64,000 bases of DNA from Treponemataceae bacterium (GCA_024402435.1 JAKSTU010000002.1:1-64000); one strand, 5' to 3'; numbered from the stretch's first letter, positions 16,062 through 25,263 are shown. Numbers and translations: made by a program. Notes: generated by a model not told the origin, from the sequence alone.

Positions 16062-16667
16062 ATGCCTTCATCACCAAAAATTCCAAAAGAAAAAATCCTT
16101 GCAGCTGCTTTGGACATGCTTAAGTCTGAAGGTTACGAAGCAATTACGATTAGTACCCTTGCAAAAAAATTGGAATGCTCGACACAACCTATTTCATGGC
16201 ATTTCGGCAACATGGAAAACTTTCGACGGGAACTGACAGAAGCAGCATGGGCTTCTGTTCATGACAAAATGAATTTTGATGATGCGGATGCGATTCAGTC
16301 ATACGAAAAAGTCGGTCTTGCTTATGTTGAACTGGCGATTGAAAACCCGAACCTTTTCAAATTCCTGAGAATGAGCGGTGAAGGGGAGAAGAAACATGCC
16401 GGTTTTGCAACCATGCTGAATTCTGACAGAAACCGTCATATCTGCGAACAGTTGAGCGTTTATCTTTCTTTGTCCTTTGAAGACACACTTTTCTTCATGC
16501 AGACAGTCGTTCTGTTTACTCACGGAATGGCTTCGCTTATTGCTAGCGGTGATCTTGAGATTACCAAAGACGAAGCTTTGGACCGTATCCGCCGTGCCGG
16601 TGTTGCAATACTTCGTGGTATGGGTGTTACAAAAATCAACGACGACGGATCTTTAAAAAACGAATGA
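16062..16667 (+). CDS. TetR-family transcriptional regulator
   Basis: A 201-residue protein. Residues about 8-55 form the TetR helix-turn-helix: IPKEKILAAALDML, then ITISTLAKKLECSTQPISWHF, close to the family pattern although the usual SxGxxYxHF is altered to STQPISWHF. The C-terminal part (about 75-185) is helical, with a THGMASLIASG segment typical of one group of TetR ligand-binding domains. It would bind DNA as a dimer and release it on binding an unknown ligand. Its stop codon is one base from the stop of the convergent phosphatase gene. The target gene is not evident. Confidence 0.9.
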   Translation: MPSSPKIPKEKILAAALDMLKSEGYEAITISTLAKKLECSTQPISWHFGNMENFRRELTEAAWASVHDKMNFDDADAIQSYEKVGLAYVELAIENPNLFKFLRMSGEGEKKHAGFATMLNSDRNRHICEQLSVYLSLSFEDTLFFMQTVVLFTHGMASLIASGDLEITKDEALDRIRRAGVAILRGMGVTKINDDGSLKNE

Positions 16668-16668
16668 A

Positions 16669-17925
16669 TCAGAAACGGATGTCAAGAACGGTTACGTCAT
16701 CCGGAAGCATTGCGTTCTGAATCCACCGGGTGACACAGTCGTTTACGGAATCTTTTATTTCTGACGCCGGTTTTCTGTAAAGTTTCATGAAGAAATCCTT
16801 TGCCCTGTCATCGTCAAAGCGGGTTCCGTCATCGTTCTGCATGTCCGTAAAGCCGTCTGAATAAAGCGAAAGATGCATGTCTGCTTTTATGGGCAGTGCG
16901 ACGTATGGCTTTTGTGAAGGATCAAGACCTTTGTCAGCAGCAAGGTTTTCTGCAACAGCGCCCATTCCCAGCGGCGGCAGGCCCGGTTTGACTGAAGCAA
17001 CTTTTACATTGCTGTCTTCTGCAGAATCCCTGAACATTATGTACACAGTCGTGTGTCCGCAGTTGTAAAGATAAAGCTGTCCGCGCTCCAAATCAGCGTA
17101 GCAGATGGCGGCCGTAATGAAATTTCCCACCGGAACAGTGTTGTTAAGGTATTTGTCCAGCAAGGAAATAATCTGTACAGGATCTTTAAGTGATTTGTCC
17201 AGCAGTTTGAGAGTGCGGAAAAAAGAGCCGACAGCAATTGTAAGAAGTGATGCGGCAACGTTTTTTCCGGAAACATCGTAACAGCCAACAAGATATTTCT
17301 TTTCATCAAGCTTCTCCACCTGATAGAAATCTCCGCCCAAAGCATTGGCCATCTTGTTCCATGCAGTAATTTTGAAAGGCAGCTGTGCAAAATCATCATC
17401 ATGGGGCAGTAGATTCTGCTGGATTACGCTGGCTTTCTGCAGGTCCTGTTCGCGGATGTCTGCAATCCTTTCAAGAAAGTCGTCCAGAGAAACGATTCCC
17501 AAAAAGCTGCGGCTGTTGAAAACAGGAAAAAATACGACGCCATGTTCTCTGTTGATTGCAGAAACTTTCTGAAGGACTTTTTCAATGAAATCCTGAGCAT
17601 AAAGAACTGTGTTCACACGCTGGACGTATTCACCCACATTTTTTGCAGTAAGCCGCTTCCATGCTGAATTGGTGGCGGCTGCAAGAGTTTTGCGGTCAAT
17701 AACGCCGATAACGTGATCAAATTCTTCTACAGGGACTGCCTGAAGTTCCGGCTGCTCCTGAAACATTTCTGCTACCATGTCCAGTGTGCTTTCGCCTGAA
17801 ACCGGTTCTGTGAAGCGGGCAAGAGAGCCGACCTGCTTGAATGAATAAGTGTTTGAAAGCTGGTTTTCAACAGATGCGGCCACAGAGGAATCTGCCACAA
17901 AAAAACTTGAATCGATGTTTTCCAT
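16669..17925 (-). CDS. CBS-domain SpoIIE/PP2C-type serine phosphatase
   Basis: 418 residues without signal or membrane segments, hence cytoplasmic. Residues about 36-155 look like a pair of CBS domains (ending IGVIDRKTLAAA and LGIVSLDDFLERI), which usually sense adenine nucleotides. Residues about 160-418 are a SpoIIE/RsbU-like PP2C phosphatase: a linker beginning LQKASVIQQNLLP, then GGDF (197-200), DVSG (217-220), YNCGHTTVY, LSLYSDGFTD and a closing DDVTVLDI, which supply the metal-binding aspartates. Such enzymes dephosphorylate anti-sigma-factor antagonists. No antagonist or anti-sigma gene is adjacent. The start has GGAG upstream. Confidence 0.92.
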   Translation of the reverse strand: MENIDSSFFVADSSVAASVENQLSNTYSFKQVGSLARFTEPVSGESTLDMVAEMFQEQPELQAVPVEEFDHVIGVIDRKTLAAATNSAWKRLTAKNVGEYVQRVNTVLYAQDFIEKVLQKVSAINREHGVVFFPVFNSRSFLGIVSLDDFLERIADIREQDLQKASVIQQNLLPHDDDFAQLPFKITAWNKMANALGGDFYQVEKLDEKKYLVGCYDVSGKNVAASLLTIAVGSFFRTLKLLDKSLKDPVQIISLLDKYLNNTVPVGNFITAAICYADLERGQLYLYNCGHTTVYIMFRDSAEDSNVKVASVKPGLPPLGMGAVAENLAADKGLDPSQKPYVALPIKADMHLSLYSDGFTDMQNDDGTRFDDDRAKDFFMKLYRKPASEIKDSVNDCVTRWIQNAMLPDDVTVLDIRF

Positions 17926-17953
17926 ATTTTAACTCCAAAAACTTTCTTTACAT

Positions 17954-17983
17954 ATTATACTGCGGTTTTTTAAAAAGTGTAAA
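17954..17983 (-). promoter_or_regulatory. Promoter of the CBS-SpoIIE phosphatase gene
   Basis: On the minus strand TTTACA (17978-17983), an 18-base spacer and a consensus TATAAT (17954-17959). Confidence 0.75.
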
Positions 17984-18019
17984 AAAATCCGTCCGATAGT
18001 GCGGAATTTTGAAATCATA

Positions 18020-18048
18020 TTGCCAAATTTTGATATGTGGAGTATAAT
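18020..18048 (+). promoter_or_regulatory. Promoter of the 18098/18484 gene pair
   Basis: TTGCCA (18020-18025), a 17-base spacer and consensus TATAAT (18043-18048), about 50 bases before the first start codon. It is divergent from the phosphatase promoter 40 bases away. Confidence 0.8.
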
Positions 18049-18097
18049 CTGAAAAAATATTAAAGAAATTTAATATTTTTTAAGTTCAGAGAAAATC

Positions 18098-18487
18098 ATG
18101 AAATTTTATCCGATCGAAGAATCAGTTGAAGAAACAAAGGTGTTGTCTCAGGATTACAAATCCGGTCACGAGATTGGTGTAATCAGATTGGGTGAAAAAT
18201 GTCTTTTTTTCAAACGTTTTTTCAAAACATATTACATCAAATATACTGATTTATTCAGAGCATATCGCAGGGTTCTGCTTGTTCCGGCAAAAATGTGCTG
18301 CGCATCAGGTGATCTTCCCGTTGAAAATCTTGTAATCCATAATTCAAAAGACCAGGAAGTGGCAGTTGTAAGTGTTCCCGGTGCAAAAGCCGGCATTCTG
18401 CTGCTGGAAGAACTGAAGCAGAAATCACCTGCAACAATTCTTGTCTGTCCCGAGAAGAAGAAAAATGGAAAGGATTCTGACAAATGA
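18098..18487 (+). CDS. Conserved-looking small protein of unknown function
   Basis: 129 residues, no signal peptide or membrane helix, so probably cytoplasmic. The central part (about 28-85) alternates strand-like hydrophobic stretches with CLFFKRFFKTYYIKYTDLFR, a pattern that could fit a PH-like or split-barrel fold; this is only an impression. The tail is Lys-rich. It shares a strong promoter with, and overlaps by four bases (ATGA), the 168-residue gene downstream, so the two products probably act together. I do not recognise either. Confidence 0.7.
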   Translation: MKFYPIEESVEETKVLSQDYKSGHEIGVIRLGEKCLFFKRFFKTYYIKYTDLFRAYRRVLLVPAKMCCASGDLPVENLVIHNSKDQEVAVVSVPGAKAGILLLEELKQKSPATILVCPEKKKNGKDSDK

Positions 18488-18990
18488 CATCATCTGAGTT
18501 TTTGGACAAATTGCTTCCTTCATATAAAGAATATTACGATCTGATTTCAGAAAATATTCTTCCGCCGTTCAAAGCCGAGGCAAAATTTGTTTCTCATGTT
18601 GAACAGTATTTTCTTGTTCATTCCGCAAAACTTTCAGACATTGATTCTACCGAACACTTGTACTTTGCAGCTGAAGAAAACCTGTCGCTGGAAAAGCTTT
18701 CTGACATGGCAAAGCTTGCCTGGGAAGATGGGCTGAAAGATGTTGTACCTTATTACGGACACAGGAATTCTGATGTTACGGTTATAGTTGTCTGTGACAG
18801 TGCTGATGAAGACGTTGCTGCAAACGTCAAAAAAATCCGCTACTCAAAGACATATAAATTCATGATTTACGGCTGGAGCAACTTCAAGCTGGTTGTTGTT
18901 GATTTAAAATCCGGAAAGGTTTTTTCCAATGGACAGGGGGCCGAGACAAAGGGTTTTATCAGAAAATTCATGAAAAAATGCAGTCTGTAA
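18484..18990 (+). CDS. Small protein of unknown function, partner of the gene before it
   Basis: 168 residues, acidic in the first half and basic at the end, with no signal peptide. The first 90 residues look helical. From about 98 there are repeated strand motifs, SDVTVIVVCDSADEDV, then TYKFMIYGWSNFKLVVVDL, and a basic C-terminus FIRKFMKKCS. It overlaps the previous gene by ATGA, indicating translational coupling. No enzyme motif was found. The gene is followed by a weak -10-like TATAAT (19020-19025) that may serve cstA. Confidence 0.7.
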   Translation: MTSSEFLDKLLPSYKEYYDLISENILPPFKAEAKFVSHVEQYFLVHSAKLSDIDSTEHLYFAAEENLSLEKLSDMAKLAWEDGLKDVVPYYGHRNSDVTVIVVCDSADEDVAANVKKIRYSKTYKFMIYGWSNFKLVVVDLKSGKVFSNGQGAETKGFIRKFMKKCSL

Positions 18991-19060
18991 GGAATTGTTT
19001 TTCTTGCTGACTGTTTTTTTATAATTTTTGTTTCATTTCCTAAAAGGAGGAAAAAAAAAG

Positions 19061-20764
19061 ATGGCATTAATTATTATTCTTGCCGCTATCGCTTTGCTGG
19101 TCGTAGGATACATTTTCTACGGATCATGGCTTGCAAAGCAGTGGGGAATTGACCCCACAAAAAAGACACCTGCCCTTACAATGGAAGACGGTGTTGACTA
19201 TGTAGCTGCCAAACCGGCAGTTCTTATGGGACACCACTTCTCATCTATCGCCGGAGCCGGTCCTATCAACGGTCCTATTCAGGCTGCAATCTTCGGATGG
19301 GTTCCTGTATTCCTGTGGTGTATTATCGGTGGTATTTTCTTCGGTGGACTTCAGGACTTCGGTTCATTGTTTGCTTCTATCCGCCACGACGGAAAATCTG
19401 TTGGTGAAATCATCAAATCATCAATGGGTTCAAAAGCAAAGAAATTGTTCATCATTTTCGCACTGCTGGTATTGATTCTGGTTATCGCTTCTTTCGTAAA
19501 CGTTGTTGCAGGTACATTCCTCACAGCTGACGATGCTCCCATGGGATTTGTTTCAAACCCCACAGGAAATCAGACAACAGCTATGATTTCTTTCCTCTTC
19601 ATCGTTCTCGCAATCATTTACGGTATTCTTACAAACAAATGCGGAGTTAAAACTCTTCCTGCTACAATCATCGGTATTGTTGCAATCATTGCAATCGTTA
19701 TTCTCGGTTTGAACTGTGGTCTGGCTCTCAACCGCAACACATGGATCGTTCTTATCGGTCTTTACATTGCAATTGCATCTCTGATTCCTGTTTGGATTAT
19801 GCTCCAGCCCCGCGACTACCTTTCTTCATACCTTCTGTATGCAATGATGGCAATCGCTATTGTAGGTATCGTAATTTCTTCTTTCACAGGAACAGCTTCT
19901 TTCACACTGCCTGCTTTCAACGGTCTGGTAGTAAACGGAAGCTTCATTTTCCCCACACTGTTCATTACAGTTGCTTGTGGTGCTTGTTCCGGTTTCCATT
20001 CTCTTATTGCATCCGGTACATCATCAAAACAGCTTGACAACGAAAAGAATGCCAAAGCTATCGGTTACGGTTCAATGCTGATTGAATCAGCTCTGGGTAT
20101 CATTTCTATGATCGCTGTCGGTATGGTATGGTCAAAATACTCAGCAAACGGATTCGGATCTCCTTCTGCTGCATTCGGTGCCGGTATTGCAACAATGTTC
20201 GGTGCTGAAGGAACATCAATCTACAACACAATCAACGCTCTGCTGACACTGGCTGTATCTGTATTCGCACTTACATCTCTTGACTCAGCTACACGTTTGA
20301 GCCGTTTTATGTTCGGTGAATTGTTCCTGAAAGATGACGAAGCAACATGGAAAGATGCAAAGAATCCTGTACGCAAAGTTCTTGCAAACCCCTTGGTAGG
20401 TACAGCATTCATGGTTATCGTAGGATGTATCCTCGGTGGTCTTAAACTGTCTGCAATCTGGGCTCTCTTCGGATCAGCAAACCAGTTGTTGGCAGGTATT
20501 GCTCTTATGGCAGTTGCTGCATGGCTCGGCCAGGTTGGAAAGAACAACAAAATGTTCTACATTCCTATGGTATTCATGCTTGCAGCTACACTGACACAGC
20601 TTGTAATCACTGTTATCAAACAGGGACAGATTATTGCAAGCGGTACTGCTGTTTGGGGTAACTGGTTCCAGATTCTCTTTGCAGCTGCAATGGCAATCCT
20701 CGCTGTAATCCTCGTTATCGAAGGTATTCAGACATTTGCCAAACAGGCAAAAAAAAGCAAGTAA
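19061..20764 (+). CDS. cstA: CstA-family peptide/pyruvate transporter
   Basis: A 567-residue protein with about sixteen membrane segments. The family core is plain: MGHHFSSIAGAGPINGPIQA near residue 55, then FFGGLQDFGSLFASIRHDGKSVGE, and later ACGACSGFHSLIASGTSSKQ. CstA (BtsT) proteins import pyruvate and, by older evidence, peptides during carbon starvation. This is the shorter form rather than the roughly 700-residue E. coli protein. ATG 19061 is chosen for AAGGAGG ten bases upstream; the frame extends 11 codons further with no support. It ends at its own terminator. Confidence 0.93.
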   Translation: MALIIILAAIALLVVGYIFYGSWLAKQWGIDPTKKTPALTMEDGVDYVAAKPAVLMGHHFSSIAGAGPINGPIQAAIFGWVPVFLWCIIGGIFFGGLQDFGSLFASIRHDGKSVGEIIKSSMGSKAKKLFIIFALLVLILVIASFVNVVAGTFLTADDAPMGFVSNPTGNQTTAMISFLFIVLAIIYGILTNKCGVKTLPATIIGIVAIIAIVILGLNCGLALNRNTWIVLIGLYIAIASLIPVWIMLQPRDYLSSYLLYAMMAIAIVGIVISSFTGTASFTLPAFNGLVVNGSFIFPTLFITVACGACSGFHSLIASGTSSKQLDNEKNAKAIGYGSMLIESALGIISMIAVGMVWSKYSANGFGSPSAAFGAGIATMFGAEGTSIYNTINALLTLAVSVFALTSLDSATRLSRFMFGELFLKDDEATWKDAKNPVRKVLANPLVGTAFMVIVGCILGGLKLSAIWALFGSANQLLAGIALMAVAAWLGQVGKNNKMFYIPMVFMLAATLTQLVITVIKQGQIIASGTAVWGNWFQILFAAAMAILAVILVIEGIQTFAKQAKKSK

Positions 20765-20821
20765 TCAGTTTTGAGTTTTAGGACTGGCTTTTCGGTCGGT
20801 CCGCTTGAACATTGATTCATG

Positions 20822-20862
20822 AAGCCCGCATTCGGATTTTTTCCGGGTGCAGGCTTTTTTTT
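20822..20862 (+). terminator. Terminator after cstA
   Basis: AAGCCCGCA pairs with TGCAGGCTT (one mismatch) around an inner TCGG/CCGG stem, followed by eight or more T residues. Confidence 0.85.
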
Positions 20863-20911
20863 CATTTTTTTTATTGATTTCAAAAGGGCTTTTGAATAAA
20901 GTCAGATTATT

Positions 20912-21619
20912 ATGTTAGCGGTATTTGTTAATTGTATTGCGGTTATTGCAGGCTCAATTGTGGGCTGTCTATTTACACGCAAAATTACTGAAGAATTTTC
21001 CAATACGGTGCAGAATGCGGCCGGTATTGTGACAATGGTTCTGGGAATTGAGATGGCACTTAAGTACAACAGCATTATCTGCATTGTACTTTCACTGATT
21101 TTGGGCGGTATTCTCGGAACATGGATTGATATTGACGGAGCAATTCTTAAGCTTGGCGGCAAAATCGAGAAAATGGTGCAGAAAAAACCGGCTGAATCCC
21201 AGGGAAACAACAAGAATTTTGCCTATGCTTTTTTGAACGCATCCGTACTTTTTTGCGTTGGTGCCATGGCAATTCTCGGGTCTTTTGAAGCGGGCATCAA
21301 ACACGATTACACAATCATCTTTACAAAATCTGTGCTGGACGGATTCATGGCAATTGTATTTGCCGCTTCAATGGGAATCGGTACCATTTTTTCCGCACTG
21401 AGCATTTTTGTGTATCAGGGCCTGCTTACTCTGCTTTCGTCCTTCATTGCTCCGTACATCAACGATTTGATGCTTGCAGAGCTTTCTGCATGCGGTGGCG
21501 TGATGATCATAATGATCGGTCTGAATCTGCTGCGGCTTTGCAAAATCAAGACTGCAAACTATCTGCCGGCGCTGCTGGTTGTGGTTGCTTATCAGCTGAT
21601 TGTTCCGCTCTTCGGTTGA
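20912..21619 (+). CDS. DUF554 family membrane protein (YqgA/YdfK-like)
   Basis: A 235-residue protein with six or seven membrane segments. It begins with VFVNCIAVIAGSIVGCLF, and has LGIEMALKY and LGGILGTWIDIDGAI, followed by a cytoplasmic Lys-rich loop (about 88-105) and GAMAILGSFEAGI. This sequence of motifs identifies DUF554 (YqgA). The function of the family is not established, though some members are called possible transporters. No convincing Shine-Dalgarno precedes the ATG. Confidence 0.88.
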   Translation: MLAVFVNCIAVIAGSIVGCLFTRKITEEFSNTVQNAAGIVTMVLGIEMALKYNSIICIVLSLILGGILGTWIDIDGAILKLGGKIEKMVQKKPAESQGNNKNFAYAFLNASVLFCVGAMAILGSFEAGIKHDYTIIFTKSVLDGFMAIVFAASMGIGTIFSALSIFVYQGLLTLLSSFIAPYINDLMLAELSACGGVMIIMIGLNLLRLCKIKTANYLPALLVVVAYQLIVPLFG

Positions 21620-21632
21620 TTTTTTTGTCATC

Positions 21633-21688
21633 CTGGGTTCGTTCCGGGCGGCATGACAAAGCGGGCGTTCGCTGGGTTCGTTCCGGGC
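21633..21688. repeat. Short intergenic direct repeat
   Basis: The 17-mer CTGGGTTCGTTCCGGGC occurs at 21633-21649 and 21672-21688, a 39-base period. The first copy lies inside arms TGTCAT/ATGACA and so could fold as a hairpin. The GC-rich sequence contrasts with the flanks and looks like a dispersed intergenic element; a related CGGCATGACA core recurs at 27833-27842. Confidence 0.6.
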
Positions 21689-21692
21689 TGCA

Positions 21693-23210
21693 TTACTCTG
21701 TCTGCCGTTCTGTATTTGCGGCAGGTAATTTTTTGAGCGCGGTTTTTACTGCTTCTTCATACTCAGCTTCCTGTTCTTTTGTGAGCAGTTCTTTTGCGTA
21801 AAGGGACTGTTCAAAAAGAGTTCCGGCTTTAAGAAGTTCTTCTTCTGCATTGCAGAAATCTGCAGTTTTTTCCGCCAGTATCTGAAGATATTCTTTTGGC
21901 GCAAGATTTTTTGTGTAGACAGTCCCGGATTCTGCGCCCCGTTCCGTAAGCTGCACAAAAAGCCGGGTCAAGCGGCTGATCTCTTTCCGTTTTTCTGCCG
22001 ATTTCTTCGCAAGTTTTGCCAATTCCTCAAAATGCCGCGAAATAGCTTTCTGATTTTCTGTCATGCGGCTGTAATCTTTTTTCTCATTTTTACCAAGACC
22101 TGCAAAAAATTCCCTGACAGAAGCAAAAAAACTGCTGATTGTCATGAACAGTTTTCTTTCTTTGAGAAAAGCCCTCACTTTTTTGCTGAACAAGGGTGAA
22201 ACAAGAAAAACAACAAGAGCCGTTATTGCAAGAACAATGAAAACTTTTCTGACGATTTGGGCAAGTGCTTCGTTTGACGGAGCGGACTGCGCTTCCTGCT
22301 GCACAATATCCGGAAAACTCTGCCGGCTTTGCTGCAGAAGGAATTCGTTTATGCGGCGGGTTTCTTCTTCGTCAAGCTGGAATAATTCAGAAAGCCCGAG
22401 AAGCAGTTTCCAGAACCAGGAAAAATCCAGACGAAGGGGAATAAGTGCAATAAGCCCGGCCGGAATCAGTGCGATCAAAGGCGCAAAAAAGCGGTTCCGG
22501 AACTGTGGCTTTGTGTATTCACGGATTTGGGGCAGAGAAAGTGAGAAAAAAGTGTGTTCTTTGTACAAAAAGGATGTGTACCAGTAGCCTGCCAGATTCA
22601 GAAGATCTGAAATTCCAACCAGAAGCCATGGAACAAAACCCGGTTTGATGCCGGAAATTTCGAGAATGCAGGCAAAAAGTGTTTCAATCACCATAACGAA
22701 AAGGAAGGAATTCATTACAGACTTGAGGGAGCGGCCGCTTTTTGCAAGAAGGTCGTTGTTGTCATGGAGGAATTCAATGAAAGACATTGTGTTCTGGTTT
22801 TCTGCACTTTTGTCTGCTGCAAGTTTTTCGTCAATTTTTTCCATAAGGGTAAAATTGTGGAGAAAGCCGAATGTCACGTTTATGGTCATGGTGAATTGAA
22901 GAAAAACTGAAATAATCCCGATTACAATGTTCTGATCAGGAAAAAAGAATTTGAAAATCAGTCCTGTAGCGATGCAGAAAATAATCAGCAGACGGAAAAA
23001 TGCTGCAAATGACAAAGTTCGGTTTGTGCTTTGAAGAATAAAATTCAGAAGTTCAATGGAAAATCCTGCAAGAATCAGAAAAATCGGAAGAATCACAGGA
23101 GAAAAAAGATAAACTTCCGGCAGAAAACGCTGAATCAGAAAAAGAAATGCCAGAATCGTAAAAAATGATGAGAAAATTCCAAGAAGAGAAGCAGTTATTC
23201 GTTTTTCCAT
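21693..23210 (-). CDS. Membrane protein with DUF4129-like C-terminus, last gene of a moxR-DUF58 operon
   Basis: A 505-residue protein. Residues 1-270 hold about seven or eight membrane segments in pairs, and another lies near 330 (IVLAITALVVFLVSPLF). The rest is cytoplasmic, Lys/Glu-rich and helical. The last 90 residues (APKEYLQILAEK, then LFEQSLYAKELLT) resemble the DUF4129 domain that ends many transglutaminase-like membrane proteins, but no transglutaminase Cys-His-Asp core is present. The start at 23210 is chosen for AAGGAG seven bases upstream; it overlaps the DUF58 gene end by 16 bases. Function unknown, presumably linked to the MoxR chaperone. Confidence 0.75.
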   Translation of the reverse strand: MEKRITASLLGIFSSFFTILAFLFLIQRFLPEVYLFSPVILPIFLILAGFSIELLNFILQSTNRTLSFAAFFRLLIIFCIATGLIFKFFFPDQNIVIGIISVFLQFTMTINVTFGFLHNFTLMEKIDEKLAADKSAENQNTMSFIEFLHDNNDLLAKSGRSLKSVMNSFLFVMVIETLFACILEISGIKPGFVPWLLVGISDLLNLAGYWYTSFLYKEHTFFSLSLPQIREYTKPQFRNRFFAPLIALIPAGLIALIPLRLDFSWFWKLLLGLSELFQLDEEETRRINEFLLQQSRQSFPDIVQQEAQSAPSNEALAQIVRKVFIVLAITALVVFLVSPLFSKKVRAFLKERKLFMTISSFFASVREFFAGLGKNEKKDYSRMTENQKAISRHFEELAKLAKKSAEKRKEISRLTRLFVQLTERGAESGTVYTKNLAPKEYLQILAEKTADFCNAEEELLKAGTLFEQSLYAKELLTKEQEAEYEEAVKTALKKLPAANTERQTE

Positions 23211-24298
23211 GGCAATTCTCCTTGAAGTTGCTGAAGTTCGCCTTCTGTGCATACACTTTCGGGTCCGAGTACGATGAATTTGGTTCCTGAAGGCAGCATG
23301 AAACGGATTCTGTTCTTGAATTCTTCGGGATTTTCACTTTCCGGGGAATAATCCTTACGCTGAACCAGAGAAAGCATGTCCAGAATGCTGTTGGTTTTTT
23401 CCAGAGACGAGTCTCCTGTCGGAACAAATGGATTTCCTTCAATTCCTTCCACATTGCCGTAACATGCAAAACCGCAGTTCTGTCTGAAAATTGAAGTCTG
23501 CTCTATGACTGCCGCGGCCTGTTCAACGGCCTTTTCAGAATATTCGTAGCGTTTTTCAAGAGGATAGCTTTGGGCACACAGATTCAGCAATACGAAAACC
23601 GGGCAGTTGAATGTGTGCAGGAATTCGTTTGTGTAAAAACTTCCCATGCGGGCACTGGTTGTCCAGTTTATGCGGCGCATTTCGTCTCCGTTCTGGTATG
23701 GGCGCACGGAGCGGCGCATGGTAACGTCTTCAAAAGCCGGATTCTGTGTGTAAAGGGAACCCTGAACCTGAAGCGGAGAAAGTTCCAGAAGGTAGTCTGA
23801 GCGGGCAGGCCGGACAATCACGTTGACAGTGTCTTCAAAAAAGGTTGTAAGTGTAAAGATTCCGGACCAGTCCGTGCATTCCATTGCAATCGGTCCGACA
23901 GTGAATGCTCCGCGGCTGCCTGCATGTATGCTGTAGGAAAATGTGCGGACTTCGTAAGGACGGAGTGAAAAAACTGTGCGTCCCTCGTCTGCTGCTACGG
24001 AAAGGCTTCCGGTGTTGTCAAAAAGGTAGCACAGGGACAAAGGAAGAAAACTGCGGTTTTCAATGAATACCGTGACCGTGACACGTTCGCCTTTTGCAAG
24101 ACGCAGGGTTTTTACGGAATGCCGGGCAAAAAGTGATTTTTTTGCGGTTCTGATCTGCCAATAACTGAAAATGTAGACAAGAATGTAGAGTCCGCAGAAA
24201 AAGCGTACGGAAATTACCGGCAGCACCAGGAAAATGATTGCTGACAGTACGAGGAGAATTTTAAAAAGCGGATTGGCCCGGATTTTCTGGTTCATCAC
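23195..24298 (-). CDS. DUF58 domain protein
   Basis: A 367-residue protein with two close N-terminal membrane segments (about 12-45) and a long following domain. The DUF58 hallmark is present as SVRPYQNGDEMRRINWTTSA (about 192-211), followed by a vWA-like region beginning VFVLLNL. DUF58 proteins are regularly encoded beside MoxR ATPases and probably act with them in envelope assembly, although their biochemistry is poorly known. The start overlaps the end of moxR by four bases (ATGA) and its own end overlaps the next gene, so the three are one translationally coupled unit. Confidence 0.92.
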   Translation of the reverse strand: MMNQKIRANPLFKILLVLSAIIFLVLPVISVRFFCGLYILVYIFSYWQIRTAKKSLFARHSVKTLRLAKGERVTVTVFIENRSFLPLSLCYLFDNTGSLSVAADEGRTVFSLRPYEVRTFSYSIHAGSRGAFTVGPIAMECTDWSGIFTLTTFFEDTVNVIVRPARSDYLLELSPLQVQGSLYTQNPAFEDVTMRRSVRPYQNGDEMRRINWTTSARMGSFYTNEFLHTFNCPVFVLLNLCAQSYPLEKRYEYSEKAVEQAAAVIEQTSIFRQNCGFACYGNVEGIEGNPFVPTGDSSLEKTNSILDMLSLVQRKDYSPESENPEEFKNRIRFMLPSGTKFIVLGPESVCTEGELQQLQGELPWKNE

Positions 24299-25263
24299 TT
24301 GTGGGGTTTGAAAGCGGGAACCGGAATCATTGCGAGCAATTCCTGTGTGACTGAATCAGCAGTGTGACCGCGGAGGAGGGCTTCTCCGGAAAGGATGAGG
24401 CGCTTTCTGAACACAGGGAGACAAAGTGTCTTTACGTCTTCCGGAGTGATGTAACTGCGTCCGCTGATTGCCGCAAAAGCCTGGCTTGCTTTGAACAATG
24501 CGATGGAACCCCGTGGCGAAATGCCGGTTTTGATGCGGGTGTCGTTTCTTGTTGCGGAAACAATTGCCAGAAGATAATCAAGAACACTTTCGTCAGCGTG
24601 GATGTTTGCACAATATCTGCGGCATTCCATGATGGATTCTGCATTCAGGACAGGGGAGAGCCCGGTGAATGTGGCATGGGAACTGCGGTCGGCAAGAATG
24701 ATAGCTTTTTCCGTCTGAAGTTCCGGATAGCCGATGCTCAGTGAAAGCATGAACCTGTCCTTCTGTGCTTCCGGCAGAGGAAAGGTTCCTTCTGATTCAA
24801 CCGGGTTTTCTGTGGCGATTACAAAAAATGGTTCTGAAATAGGATGATTTTCGCCGTCAACACTCACGTTTGATTCGGCCATTGCTTCAAGAAGTGCTGA
24901 TTGTGTACGCGGTGTGGCACGGTTAAGTTCGTCAACCAGAAGCAGATTCGTTAGGACAGGTCCGGCGCGGAAAGAAAATTCGCCGGTTTTGGGTGACCAT
25001 ACGGAACTTCCGGTAATGTCAGAAGGCATAAGGTCCGGAGTGCACTGAATGCGGGCAAAGGGCAGATCCAGTGATTTTGCAAGGGTTTTTGCCAGAACGG
25101 TTTTGCCTGTTCCGGGAACGTCTTCAAGAAGAACATGTCCGCCTGCAAAAACAGCAGTCAGAAGCATTTTGATCACATCATCTTTGCCGAGAAAAACATT
25201 TTGAACTGCCTGCACAACTTGCGCGGCTGTTTTTTCAATTGTCTGGGAATCTGAAATTGTCAT
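24295..25263 (-). CDS. MoxR-family AAA ATPase
   Basis: A 322-residue AAA+ ATPase. Walker A is DVPGTGKT (48-55), Walker B lies in LLLVDELNRATPRTQSALLE, and FFVIATENPVESEGTFPLPEAQ carries the sensor 1 region; SPRGSIALFKASQAFA is the sensor 2 helix. MoxR proteins act as chaperones that mature or load metal and vWA-domain partners, here probably the DUF58 product. The start at 25263 is preferred over upstream ATGs because a promoter ends six bases before it; the frame itself is open to 25341. Confidence 0.93.
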   Translation of the reverse strand: MTISDSQTIEKTAAQVVQAVQNVFLGKDDVIKMLLTAVFAGGHVLLEDVPGTGKTVLAKTLAKSLDLPFARIQCTPDLMPSDITGSSVWSPKTGEFSFRAGPVLTNLLLVDELNRATPRTQSALLEAMAESNVSVDGENHPISEPFFVIATENPVESEGTFPLPEAQKDRFMLSLSIGYPELQTEKAIILADRSSHATFTGLSPVLNAESIMECRRYCANIHADESVLDYLLAIVSATRNDTRIKTGISPRGSIALFKASQAFAAISGRSYITPEDVKTLCLPVFRKRLILSGEALLRGHTADSVTQELLAMIPVPAFKPHK

